DNA of 64,000 nucleotides from Antedon mediterranea. Taxonomy: Eukaryota; Echinodermata; Crinoidea; Comatulida; Antedonidae. A model generated the notes under the pieces. The model was not told the DNA's origin, searched no databases, and saw nothing but the letters and a program-made list of their open reading frames with translations. How positions within the stretch are numbered: the stretch's first letter is position 1; every line of letters starts with the position of its first letter. A program made the translations under genes and the position numbers. Location of the stretch: contig NC_092674.1 of NCBI RefSeq assembly GCF_964355755.1, forward strand, positions 16,685,001 through 16,749,000. The letters run 5' to 3'. Positions 11,520 to 22,289 of this stretch are shown in pieces.

Positions 11520-12818
11520 TGTTTTAAGGCTATGTTTGTTCACGGGTTTGTTCCAAGTAATCTCACAAAAGTCACGCTTGTTCCGGTAATTAAATCTAAA
11601 TCAGGGAATATCACTGATAAAGGGAATTATCGGCCAATAGCTTTGGCATGTGTAGCTTCTAAACTTCTAGAGTCTGTAATGATACAACATTGTGGTAATT
11701 CACTGGACTCCCATGACAACCAGTTTGCCTTCAAATCTGGTCACTCAACCGAATTGTGTATATTTGCTCTTAAACAGATTATCGAGCATTACAACAATCA
11801 TGGTAGCCCAGTTTATTGCTGTTTCTTGGACGCTAGCAAAGCCTTTGATAAAGTGAATCACTGGACACTTTTCAAGACCCTAATTGACAGGGGTTCCCCT
11901 TCACCTGTAGTTAAGATACTGAGGTCATGGTATAGGAATCAGGAATTTGTTGTCAGGTGGGGAAGTTCCGTTTCCGATTCTTTCACTGTTCGTAATGGGG
12001 TTCGCCAGGGAGGCGTTATGTCCCCTCTACTTTACAATGTGTACACTGATCCGTTAACTGTTGAACTGAGTAAGTCAAAAGAAGGTTGTGAAATTAACAG
12101 TCTTAAACTGAATTGCCTAAGCTTTGCCGATGACTTGGTCCTTTTGGCTCCGTCAGTGACTGGCTTACAAAGCCTAATTGGACTTGGACATATTACCTTA
12201 AATGGGGCACCTCTAATCGTTGATAATTCAATAACCTATCTTGGTCATGTGATCAGTAATAAACTGAGTGATGAAAGTGACATCAAACGTCAATATCGAT
12301 CTATTTGCATTAGGGCCAACTCTCTAAATAGAAAGTTTGGAAAATGTTCTACTAAGACTAAATGTTATCTATTTAAGAGTTACTGTGTCAGCATGTACTG
12401 TTCAACCTTATGGTGTAGATATAATAAGAGCACTCTGAGATCACTGAAAGTATGTTATAACAATGCCTTACGTTTGCTGCTGAAGCAGCCTAGACATTGT
12501 AGTGCAAGCATGATGTTTGTCTTAAATGACGTCCCATCCTTTGATGAGTTCATTAGAAAATCTGTTTTTAGTTTTAAAAATCGTGTGAACGCAAGTAGTA
12601 ATTCCTTGATCATGGCCATTAATCGCCACGTTCTTAGTGTGTCAAGAATGCACATACAATGGAATGCTTTGTTGCATTGACTTTATATATTTACATATCT
12701 TTGTTTTTGTTCTATGAGCTGTTAGATTAAGATTTTTTTTTTCTCTCTTTTGCTATGGATATAATATTATGTCACCATGATATTCCGAAATAAAAAGATA
12801 AATGAAAATGAAATAATC
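11520..12818 (+). mobile_element. LINE reverse transcriptase, truncated and internally deleted
   Basis: The open frame 11532-12680 encodes 382 residues of a non-LTR reverse transcriptase. Visible motifs in order are NYRPIALACVASKLLE (fingers), FLDASKAFDKVNH (motif A with catalytic Asp), RNGVRQGGVMSPLLYNVY (motif B) and LSFADDLVLLAPS (motif C, FADD). After FADD the usual spacer of about 60 residues is missing and the frame jumps to ITLNGAPLIVDNSITYLGHVIS, so an in-frame internal deletion is likely. The thumb/C-terminal tail ends at 12680. Upstream endonuclease is absent. The A-rich tail near 12790-12818 (AAATAAAAAGATAAATG) marks the 3' end. The frame is intact but the protein would lack parts needed for function. 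Confidence 0.9.
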
Positions 12819-12819
12819 A

Positions 12820-13977
12820 ACTTTCTACGCTGATCCTGACATTTTAAGCATGTGAAAAATTCCCACGCACGCGAACAATTTTGCGCGTAAGGTGCGCACG
12901 GAGCATGAAAATCATGTATTTTTCTCTTGAATTATGATTTTACAGCCTTTCCTAGTCATTTAAAAAAAGATTAACATCATTTCAAATTAAAATGACGTCA
13001 TACGAACACATTGATTTAGACCATTTGCGCGCGTTTTAGTTAAAAAAGTTATAAAATATTGTCAAAATAATGCCAATTTTTAATCTATTATAGCTCTTCA
13101 GGATCAAAGGTGACCCCAATTTTTTTAACTTTTTATGTAAGAATGCAGAATTTTTACCTCTCGGATGTTATGACGTCATGGTATGGCCACACGAATGTAA
13201 AATATAGGATTGTTGTCTCTTTCATTATTGCTCATCACATTCAACAGAGCGCATCTCGCTTATACATATTCCATTTCCCCCGGGATTTTAATATTGTCTA
13301 CGTCCATCAACTATCTTTTGCATGAGTTAAAAATATTTTAATTTTGATGACGTCATCATGTCTAAAAATGTAAATAACGTGGGTCACTTATTTTCATCTT
13401 TACAGTAAATTTTAATCTGTTATAGCTCGTCAGAATAAAAAGTGATAATCATGATTAAAACGTTTTCTGGAAGCTATTGGATTGTATACGAATCCATGTG
13501 AACATTTTGCCAATTATATGTTGTGACGTCATCATATGGCCAGTTGAATTGAAAAATCGTATTTTCATATTTTGCGTCATAGTTCATCACATTTAAAAGA
13601 GCGCATCATTATTTTATGGACTCAAATTTCTTCTACACGTTAATATGTTGTTCCTGAGATAATTTCCTTCTGAAATTGCTATCTAAGTGTTTCATTTTGA
13701 TACCGTCGCCATGTTAAAAATAGGAATAAATGGCGGGTCCCATAATTTCACCTATTCTACATGTATGTAATATGTATACAGATTATACTGTTTGCACTGT
13801 ATATACTATATGACACAAAATTGACAGAATTCAGCACTAACAGCATATCATATTCTTCAGTTCTTGTCATAATGCCATAATCCTTATCTGTGTGCAATAT
13901 TCCAACGTATGACGTGCACGTGGCGTTTGTCGTGGTGCGGATAACTAACTCGTCAAAGTGACGAGTTTCATGTCTAG
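12820..13977 (+). mobile_element. Helitron-like repeat copy A, hairpin and CTAG end
   Basis: The block consists of degenerate units of about 330-350 bp, each with a TGACGTCATCATATGGCC-type box and a second TGACGTCATCATG-type box. It ends in AACTCGTCA-AAG-TGACGAGTT (13947-13967), a perfect 9-bp stem, followed by TCATGTCTAG and then T. A 3' hairpin a few bases before CTRR with T after the end is the hallmark of Helitrons. The 5' border is uncertain and no Rep/helicase is present, so this is a non-autonomous copy. Confidence 0.6.
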
Positions 13978-13999
13978 TTATTTATTTCTCTCTGTACAA

Positions 14000-15274
14000 A
14001 TTTGGGTAACAATTATCTCAAAAAGTTATATGTCAATGATCACAAATTTTTCACAATGTCTTTTAAATACTTTAACTTAACCATAATAAGCTTTTCAGTG
14101 TGATCACTCAACCGTGACGTCATTAATACGCAATTTTGTGAAATCACACTATCAATCATATCTCCATAACTCTTTATCACATATCAATGAAATTCACTAC
14201 ACGTAAACTTCAGGTCAAGGGTAAAAATATTAGCAAATAAAAACTTACGCGTTTCAAGGTCATGCACGTGAAATTGCGCGTTAAAAATTTAAAAAGCTCC
14301 AAATTAAGTTTTGATCAATTTAGAGCATGAATTAGGCCATTTGCGTGTTTAAAAAAATTACTGCGCAAAAACACGTTTTTGCGCGTGCAATGCTTAAAAA
14401 GCGTAAAAAATACGAATTTTTTGTACAAATCGCAATTTACCCACCATCCTTAGTACATTCACCAAATTTGAGTCCGTTCCGACTTAAAATAACCCTATAC
14501 GAGCAGGTTAAAAATGACAAAATGCGCACATTAATTGCATCAAAGTGCTGAAAATGGTGAAAAATAGGTCTTTTTTAAAATGAAAATAACTTTTCAGAAT
14601 GCAAGATGACCTCTAATTTTTTAAACTTATTCGGGAAGCCATTGAGTTGTAGATATGAATTCATGTACATATTTGACGTACAAAATGTTGTGACCTCAGC
14701 AAATGGCCACTTGAATTTAAAAATTAGGATTTTTTAACTTTTTGTGTAGTTTATCACATTCAACAGAGCGAATCTCGGTTATTTGTGCTCGAATTTCTCA
14801 AAAATTTCAGTATGTGCTTGTTTTCATTATTTATCTTTCTCATGAGTTGTCGGCGTTTTCATTTTGATGACGTCATCATGCGTAAAAATTTGAATAACGT
14901 AGGTCGTGTAATTTCACCTACACCATACATTTGAATATCTTACAGCTCTTCAGAATTAAAGGTGACCTTGAAGATCATAATTTATTAAAAAAGCTGATGA
15001 AATGTAGATATGAATTCATATAAAAAATAAGCCTATTGGATGTTGTGATGTTATCATGGCCAGTTGAAGTTAAAAAGTTGTTTTTAAATTTCTTTAGTCA
15101 AAGTTATACAAATTTCAAAGAGCGCGCATTGCGCTTCTACGTGCCAAATTTTCCTCCAATTCTTATAATTGTTTGCTCAATTCATTATCTTTCGAAAGGT
15201 GTCAACTTCAAGTTTATTTTGATAATTCCATCATACCAAAAAATTAGAACATGATGTGTGTCCCGTAATTTCAC
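14000..15274 (+). repeat. Diverged member of the TGACGTCA-rich repeat
   Basis: Further degenerate units of the same family follow, with TGACGTCATCATGCG near 14869 and CAACAGAGCG boxes. The segment 14450-15270 is repeated in inverted orientation at about 62640-63500, including the string GAGCAGGTTAAAAATGACAA. No coding capacity was recognised; the short open frames here recur as identical peptides in the other copy because the DNA is repeated. Confidence 0.65.
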
Positions 15275-15511
15275 CTATAGCCTGGGTGCAGAACAATTAT
15301 TATACACATTTGCGGGAAAAAAGTATAGGAAAATTTTTTTTTGGTTTTTCTAATAGAGTATACCATATGGAATGTCAGAAAAAAAATCCCCATCCCAGGG
15401 TCTTGGGGAAAATTTTTTATGGCACTTTTAAATTTTGGCCTATATAACACACACAAATTCCTATTAACTTGCACAAATACCTATATATAGGGGATAGGGA
15501 AAATCAATTAA

Positions 15512-16383
15512 CAGTTTTTGTTACTTGCAGTTGTGTTTCAATGATTAAAATTAGTAGAGGCTTACTTTAATAACTACTTCTCATAGTAGTTGATGAATCA
15601 AGTCGATACGATGACATCATCATGCCAGAATCCAATATGGCGTCCAGTTTGGCGGGAAAAACAGGGTATTGCTAAACCCCCGCAAACCCCTGGAAACCTC
15701 CAAAAAAAACATAGAAAACCCCACCGAACCGACATAAAAGTGATTGAATCATGGAGTGTACGCCCCACTGGGTATGTCCATGTAAAAAAAAATTAAAATT
15801 TCTACTGTTAACTACTTATTTTTGGGATAAAACGTCATTTTTTGGTTAAAAATTAGCATTTATTTTTTACCAAAAAATGATGTTTTACCCCAAAAATAAG
15901 TAGTTAACAGTAGAAATTATATTTTTTTTAAACATGGATATACCCAGTGGGTTGTACACTACATGATTCAATCACTTTTATTATGTTGGTTCAGTGGGGT
16001 TTGCTATGTTTTTTTTTAGGTTTGCAGGGTTTAACAATCATTTTTGACCAAAAAAATGATGCTTTACCCCAAAAATAAGTAGTTAACAGTAGAAATAAAT
16101 TTTTTTTTTTTACATGGATATACCCAGTGGGGCGTACACTCCATGATTCAATCACTTTTATGTTGGTTCGGTGGGGTTTGCTATGTTTTTTTGGAGGTTT
16201 GCAAGGGTTTGCGGGGTTTAGCAATACCCTGTTTTTCCGCCAAATTGGACGCCATATTGGATTCTGGCATGATGATGTCATTGTTATCGACTCGATTTAT
16301 CAACTACTATGAGAAGTAGTTATTAAAGTAAGCCTCAGCAAATTTTAATCATCATAACACAACTTCAAGTAAAAACAAGCACG
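15512..16383. repeat. Inner palindrome with ~350-bp arms
   Basis: The left arm (15512-15868) and right arm (16027-16383) are inverted copies, sharing for example GGCTTACTTTAATAACTACT and TCAACTACTATGAGAAGTAG. A third, partial copy lies at 15850-16040. Open frames across the arms give the same peptide on both strands and are not genes. Confidence 0.8.
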
Positions 16384-16453
16384 AATGTGCAATACTCGGG
16401 GTACAGCGAAAGAAGCTGTATACAGACATATACAGTTAGAAAGTAAAGAAAAT

Positions 16454-16525
16454 AGGTTTCGCCAGGGCTCGAACCGGGACCTTCTGCGTGTTAAGCAGAC
16501 TTGACAACCACTACACTACGAAACC
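16454..16525 (-). tRNA. tRNA-Val (AAC), possibly slightly decayed
   Basis: The minus strand folds as a cloverleaf of 72 nt: acceptor GGTTTCG/CGAAACC (7 perfect pairs), A box TAGTGTAGTGG, anticodon stem TCTGC/GCAGA with loop TTAACAC giving anticodon AAC (Val), and B box GGTTCGAGC. The T stem has one C-T mismatch and the D stem one mismatch, so it may be a mildly decayed copy or part of a tRNA-derived repeat. It lies in the loop region of the foldback element. Confidence 0.65.
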
Positions 16526-16737
16526 TCTTACATTAAAAATGTGGGTTACAGAAAGTTTTTTAATCCATTTAAATTACAAATAAATGGTAATAAGCACAAA
16601 GCAAAATAAACATGTGTAAAAGTGATAATTACCGATTACACAAAATAAGTATTTTAAAAAATAATAAAAATAAGATATACTCTGTATAATTGTCATATTG
16701 CGTATACAGTACTTTTCACCATAAATTAAAAAAAAAA

Positions 16738-16810
16738 AGGTTTCGTCCGGGCTCGAACCAGGTACCTTCTGCGTGTTAAGCAAACGTGATAACCACTACG
16801 GCAAGAAGCC
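16738..16810 (-). pseudogene. tRNA-Val(AAC)-like pseudogene
   Basis: This is a second cloverleaf-like unit about 285 bp from the first, with the same anticodon loop TTAACAC and B box GGTTCGAGC. The acceptor stem is broken (GGCTTCT against CGAAACC has at least two mismatches) and the T stem has one. It is best read as a decayed duplicate of the neighbouring tRNA-Val or a tRNA-derived SINE head. Confidence 0.6.
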
Positions 16811-17312
16811 GCATATAACCATATAACTACATAACGCTGTGGTGTGTGTCACACATTGTGGCTTCTTAATTAAACAAATTAATTAACAAAAAATTAAAAA
16901 TCCGGCTCTATAGCTTTGAGGACATGTCCCTGTAGTATGTTCATGCCAAATCCCAGCTCAATACTATAACGAATAAGGGAGGAGTAGTACTTTAAAAATC
17001 GCACTTTTTAATCAATAGTGTCCAGATGGAGGAAGAGAAGGAGAAAATGAGTAAGTACTAGACTCGGGTACCCCGAGTAAAAACGTGAATTGGTTTTCCC
17101 TATCCCCTATATATAGGTATTTGTGTGTGTTAATAGGCATTTGTGTGTGTTATATAGGCCAAAATTTAAAAGTGCCGTAAAAAATTTTCTCCAAGACCCT
17201 GGGATGGGGATTTTTTTTCTGACATTCTATATGGTATACTCTATCAGAAAAAAAAGGAAAAAATTTTCCTATACTTTTTTCCCGCAAAATTTGTACTGCA
17301 CCCAGGCTACTA

Positions 17313-17526
17313 TGCTACACTGTATATAGATATACAGTATATACTGTACATATTGTATATGGAATATAATAGGCACAACTCAGCACTATAAGCGTATAAT
17401 AGGATGGCATACATCAACATTTTCCGATCGTATGTTAATGTACGTGCATGTTTAAAAAAAATTAATTTCGGTAAAATGATAAAAATGATCACCTATAATT
17501 CGTCAAAGTGACGAATTAAATTCTAG
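17313..17526 (+). mobile_element. Helitron-like repeat copy B, 3' end
   Basis: The segment contains the ATACAGTATA box, AGGCACAACTCAGCACTA and ATCACCTATAAT. It ends in AATTCGTCA-AAG-TGACGAATT (17497-17517), then AAATTCTAG and T. The stem differs from copy A at a base pair but keeps pairing. An inverted copy lies at 61452-61620. Confidence 0.6.
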
Positions 17527-17816
17527 TATTAATAATTGAATTTGTTTTATTTTACCGATGATGAGAAAGATGTGCCTTAAAAAATGACAATTTGTAAACA
17601 TAGTTTAAGATTATAATATTAATCAGCATAATGTCATTTAACAGTACATAATTATTTGCATATTAAAATTTGTTCTAATGGGAAAGTTTGTCCAAAAATG
17701 GCCGAAAGTATGATTTTACCATTTTTGGCCTTTGACCTCATATGAGGCCAACTTGACCAGCAACCTATTAATCAATAACCATTAAACATTGACATAGAAT
17801 TAAATTGCTTCCTGCA

Positions 17817-17860
17817 TCTATATATAAATTTACGTAAGGGCAAAATTCGGTAAATCTAGT
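17817..17860 (+). mobile_element. Helitron-like 5' terminus fragment
   Basis: The string TCTATATATAAATTTACGTA followed by AGGGCAAAATTCGGTAAAT begins after an A, as Helitron 5' ends do. Near-identical starts occur at 37937 (+) and 51137 (-). It lies about 90 bp upstream of a Rubicon exon. Confidence 0.5.
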
Positions 17861-17951
17861 ATAGACAATTTTCCTTGCAAGCCCATGACTTGTGGTATTG
17901 TTGTGTCATTTTTTTCATGACTTATATTGAACCATATTTTTTTAATTTCAG

Positions 17952-18705
17952 CTTCAGAGACAAAACGTGGGTCATCATAGCCGAAGTTCATCATTGCCTT
18001 TCTATAAGACAATGACTTTTAATCATAATCCATCTTATAATCAGATCAATGCTGCAGTCTTGACATCACCTACAAATGATGTGTTGACCCTTGATAAATC
18101 TGCTGAAACACAAAATCGTGACAGAACTACAGCAAAAGATGCTCTTATGTTAGTTTTACAAGAAAATAAAGCGCTTAGTAATAATATCAGGCAATCGCAT
18201 ATTACACATGTTTCAAACGACCCTTTGATGAATATAAGTCGTGTAGCTGAAGAGAAGTTTGATAGACATATGGCACATTCTGATCTTCCAAGTGAGAATT
18301 TATCAAAAAAGAAAGGATCATGTGAATGTAGTACAAACTCAGATATTGATTCTGAATGGAAATGTGAAATGGAGGCTGCCCTTGTTTATGGTGGCGGGAA
18401 AGCCTACTGTCGCCTTTGTGGAAAAAAACTAAAGATTACAGAAGATGATAAAATCCAATGGAATACTTCACAGACCCTTCAGCCTAGGGAATTATCAACA
18501 TTACCAAAAAATCCACTCTTTGCCGATAACAATGATAAGTCAGCAGCAATGTCTAATAAACAAAGGAGACGAACTCTTCATAAAATGAACAGTTTGTCTG
18601 CAATGAAAAGACCTCCAGAAGCTGATGAATTTAACAAGGGTAGCCTTTTTTCATCATCTTTTCCAAAAGCTATGGAACGTCAAAGTGGAAGTTTACTTGA
18701 AGAAG
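17952..18705 (+). CDS. RUBCN: Rubicon exon: Ser-rich linker with Cys-rich patch
   Basis: The acceptor TTTTAATTTCAG precedes 17952 and the donor GAAG/GTAGGT follows 18705. The exon continues phase 0 from 6854 and leaves one base, which the next exon completes to GGG (Gly). It encodes about 251 residues. The start (LQRQNVGHHSRSSSLPFY) sits where vertebrate Rubicon has its post-RUN Ser-rich linker. The middle is low-complexity and poorly conserved. Near the C-terminal half (from 18321) there is CECSTN, then a KCEMEAALVYGGGKAYC stretch and CRLCGKKLK: a CxC, a single Cys and a CxxC that could bind zinc. The tyrosine/glycine part resembles the YEGGRYLCS block in vertebrate Rubicon, but the extra CxxC seems additional. 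The frame runs on to 18770 only by chance past the donor. Confidence 0.85.
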
Positions 18706-19190
18706 GTAGGTCAGTAAGTCAGGTAAAGTCAGTTTCACTGATGAGGCATGGCATCACAAAATCGGCTTAGTGTCAGAAATAATAATTTTTTAGATTTTTA
18801 TATATTCATAATCTATATTTAATATAAGCTTTAAAATGAGGTGTTGGTTATTAAAATTTGGTTTATTATATGAAGAGTTATAAATGAAAACATACGAGTC
18901 ACTTTCTACCTCAGGAAATCTTCATTTTGAAAAATCAACAATGAAGTAGTGACGCCGATTAGCTGGGCCTAGCCTAGCCCGCCGATCAACGCTATTATCT
19001 CCTCAATAACGGCAAACTATATCACTGTGTATCGTTTTTTATTGAAATTTTAAAATGGGTAGGTTAGGCCGTATTTCACATTCTGAACTTCAAGGCTAAA
19101 TATCTCAAAAGTTTGGGTTGCGACTCTGCGCCGCTTTTGTGATGCCAGGCCTCATATAGTCAGTGAAACAATTTTACCAACTGAAGCATT
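18706..19190. other. Intron, no gene seen
   Basis: AT-rich intron sequence with one GC-rich patch containing GGGCCTAGCCTAGCC at about 18965. No other feature was recognised. Confidence 0.5.
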
Positions 19191-19194
19191 GTCA

Positions 19195-20763
19195 TTTTTT
19201 CAGTTATTAGTTATCCGCATTCAGCGGATAACTCCTTGTAACTGTCCTGTTTCATCATCTTTTTTTTTTTCTGTATTCTTCTTTCTTTCTGTCATTTTTG
19301 TGCAGAGCGTATCTCTAAAACGTGTAAACATGACATTTCATAACTTTGTCAACATGTGGGCATTCACGTGAAGTTGTGCACCTGCTATTGTGAATGACGT
19401 CAGAGCTGCGCAACGTGACTTACGCGCGTTTTTATGAATTTCGCGTATTTAACATAGATCAAAAACCATACTGTATAACAATTTAAATTGAAACTTAACA
19501 AAAGTTTAAGTTATATCTTGCGCTAACTGACTGTGTAAAAAAAATGGCATGTTTCACACGAAGTTACGCGCGTTTAAAATTTCAAAACGCGAAAAATCAA
19601 TTTCTAATCAACTTTCTACGCGTTTCATGTCATTTTGAGCAGGTAAAAAATTCCCACGTGTTGAAAACAATTTTTTTCGCGTGATTTATGTTTTTCCAGC
19701 CTTTTCTAGTAATTTTACCAACTTTTAAAAGATTTCGACTTAAAATTACGTCATACGGGCACGTCGAATTGGATAATTTATGTGCGTTTTTGATGAAAAA
19801 ATTCAAAAATTCGTCAAATTTTGTCAAAATTATGCCTTTTTTTAAACAGTCGTAATTTCTAAACTGGACGGTCAACTTTTTGTGGATGACATATTCTTGA
19901 AGTTGATGAGTTGTAGATATCGGATCATGTATTAATATGGCTAACCGGACATTGTGACGTCATCGTATGGCCACGCGAATATAAAATTTAGGATTTTTGT
20001 ATCTTTCGTCATAGCTCATCACATTTAATAGAGCGCATCTCTACTTATCCGTTTTCAATTTTCACCCTGATTTTGAAATTGTCTAGGTCAATCAACTATC
20101 CTTCGCATGAATTAAAAATATTTTAATTTCTATGACGTCATCATGCCTAAAAATTTAAATTACGTGTGGCATTAATTTCATCTTTACAGTAAATTTTAAT
20201 CTGTTATAGCTCGTAAAAATAAAATGTAATAATCACGATTAAAACGTTTTCTGGAAGCTATTGGATTGTAGATACGAAATCATGTGAAAATTTTGCCAAT
20301 CAGATGTTGTGACGTCATCATATGGCCAGTTAAATAAAAAATGTTGTATTTTCATCTTTTGCGTCATAATTCATTACATTTAAAAGAGCGCGCATCAATA
20401 TTTCACGTATTCAAATTTCTTCTACACGTTAATATGTTGTTGCTGAGATAATTTCCTTCCGAAATTGCTACCTTCGCGTTTCATTTTAAAACCGTCAACA
20501 TGTTAAAAATATGAATAAACGGGGGCACCCGTCATTTCACCTATACTACACTGTATGTAATATGTATACAGAATATACTGTTTATACTGTATATACTATA
20601 TGACACAAAATTTACATAATTCAGCACTAACAGCTTATGATATTCTTCAGTTTAGGTCATAATGCCATAACCTTTTTCCGTGTGCAAAATTCCAACGTAT
20701 GACATGCGCGTGGCGTTTGTCGTGCGGATAACTAACTCGTCAAAGTAACGAGTTCAAGTCTAG
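19195..20763 (+). mobile_element. Helitron-like repeat copy C, about 1.57 kb
   Basis: The copy opens near TTAGTTATCCGCATTCAGCG and closes with GTGCGGATAAC, then AACTCGTCA-AAG-TAACGAGTT (20734-20754, one stem mismatch), CAAGTCTAG and T. The terminal GTTATCCGC/GCGGATAAC pair forms a subterminal inverted repeat. The body carries several TGACGTCATC boxes and aligns with 12820-13977. No Rep/helicase is encoded. The size agrees with the 34888-37767 copy once its LINE insertion is removed. Confidence 0.6.
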
Positions 20764-20909
20764 TTTGCCTTTGGATTTATATACAGTATATATATATAAA
20801 CACAAGAGGCAAAGAACATTAATTCTAAACCGCCCGGTGATATGCTGAAATTTAATTAATTAATTTGAAACGATAAAGATGAGGAAATCTGTGAGAATGA
20901 GAAAAAGTC

Positions 20910-20980
20910 GCCCCAACCGAGGCTCGAACTCGGACCGCCTGCTTGATATGCAGATGTCCTAACCATTAGACCACTGGGGC
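20910..20980 (-). tRNA. tRNA-like unit, anticodon loop ATATCAA (ATC)
   Basis: The minus strand folds with acceptor GCCCCAG/TTGGGGC (7 pairs, one wobble), D arm GTCTAATGGTTAGGAC, anticodon stem TCTGC/GCAGG, loop ATATCAA and a perfect T stem CCGAG/CTCGG around TTCGAGC. Position 34-36 would be ATC, formally Asp, which is not a usual eukaryotic anticodon (Asp uses GTC). It may therefore be a tRNA-derived repeat rather than a decoding tRNA. Internal A and B promoter boxes look intact. Confidence 0.5.
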
Positions 20981-21273
20981 TTTCATGGTATTGTTCGAAC
21001 TCGATTGGATAACGACTCTTTAACATTCTCGGCGTGGTACGGCGGAACAGCACTAGTCCTCAGTTGTACGCACGCGCAACAGAGATCAAATTGATACGCC
21101 CTCATCTCTCAGTATTTTTATTCACGAGGCGGGATCTCCGAAGAGATACTTTTATATATATAAACACAAGAGGCAAAGAACATTAATTCTAAACCGCCCG
21201 GTGATATACTGAAATTTAATTAATTAATTTGAAACGATAAAGATGAGGAAATCTGTGAGAATGAGAAAAAGTC

Positions 21274-21344
21274 GCCCCAACCGAGACTCGAACTCGGACC
21301 GCCTGCTTGATATGCAGATGTCCTAACCATTAGACCACTGGGGC
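21274..21344 (-). tRNA. Second copy of the ATC tRNA-like unit
   Basis: This is the same cloverleaf in the next 364-bp unit, with one difference in the T loop (TTCGAGT instead of TTCGAGC). All stems are retained, so both copies could be transcribed by RNA polymerase III. Confidence 0.5.
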
Positions 21345-21703
21345 TTTCATGGTATTGTTCGAACTCGATTGGATAACGACTCTTTAACATTCTCGGCGTG
21401 GTACGGCGGAACAGCACTAGTCCTCAGTTGTACGCACGCGCAACAGAGATCAAATTGATACGCCCTCATCTTTCAGTATTTTTATTCACGAGGCGGGATC
21501 TCCGAAGAGATACTTTTATATATATAAACACAAGAGGCAAAGAACATTAATTCTAAACCGCCCGGTGATATACTGAAATTTAATTAATTAATTTGAAACG
21601 ATAAAGATGAGTATATATATATATATATATTCAGGTTGAAATTATCAGACCGTTAGGATAGAGTGCTCAATACCAAGGTAGAGCATAAATAAATAAATAA
21701 AAT

Positions 21704-21985
21704 AACAGCAGAAAACTTGGTTACTTCATTGTTTTAGTCACTACAAATTTGTTTTGTACGACCAGCATGTAGCTGGCCGCACTCTTCAGGTGAAATGTAA
21801 AACATAAGTGACACAGTTGTCTCATATAGTGCTTAATAGAAGTGAGTCATCAGGAAGTCGTATACAATAGCCTATTGTTTTAGATTTAGATAAACTATTT
21901 GGATCTGCAATTTAGTAAGAATTTTTTCCTATGTCTACAAGTAGAGACTAACTCGTTCTTACGGTTCAGTGTGCATAGCTAGTCG
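21704..21985 (-). mobile_element. Penelope-like element 3' fragment, second copy
   Basis: The segment is nearly identical to 10430-10700 (for example CGTACGACCAGCATGTAGCT and CAGGAAGTCGTATACAATAG). It stops before the GIY-YIG coding part, so it is a 5'-truncated fragment of the same family. Confidence 0.75.
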
Positions 21986-22289
21986 AATACCGTACACCAA
22001 GAAGGGCTTGCGCTGGGGGTACGGCGATCGGCAATCGTGCGTATAACTATAAATAAATACTACTAGGCCTATTCCAATCGTAAACGTTTACAAATTAAAT
22101 TTTATCGGAGCTCCTAAAACAGCTCCATAATGAACAAATCTTTTCAACATTTATAACATCACGCTAAAATGCCTTGAAAACTAGGCAGAAGCAGGTTGCC
22201 GTTACGTTAGTACACTGTAGCTAGGCCTAGCCTACTCAGTCCTAGCCAACGAGGTGACAATATGTACAATCTGTGTGGCAAGGCATTTA

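Larger units (their letters stand above)
15278..17309. mobile_element. Foldback/TIR element carrying tRNA-like units
   Basis: The left terminus TAGCCTGGGTGCAG (15278) is mirrored at 17296-17309, and the inverted match continues for about 225 bp (15278-15500 against 17086-17309). The trinucleotide CTA flanks both ends (15275-15277 and 17310-17312), consistent with a 3-bp target duplication. Inside is a second palindrome (15512-16383) with arms of about 350 bp and an extra partial repeat. Between that palindrome and the right arm is about 700 bp with two tRNA-Val-like sequences. No transposase is visible. Harbinger-type elements make 3-bp duplications, but the superfamily is not certain. Confidence 0.75.
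20795..21612. repeat. 364-bp tandem repeat, two full copies plus partial
   Basis: The unit starting TATATAAACACAAGAGGC recurs at a spacing of 364 bp (CACAAGAGGC at 20801, 21165 and 21529). The third copy stops after GAAACGATAAAGATGAG at 21612 and runs into an (AT)n tract. The two full copies are almost identical. Each carries a tRNA-like sequence on the minus strand. A short piece (TTTGAAACGATAAGATGAGG) recurs at about 49418. Confidence 0.95.
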
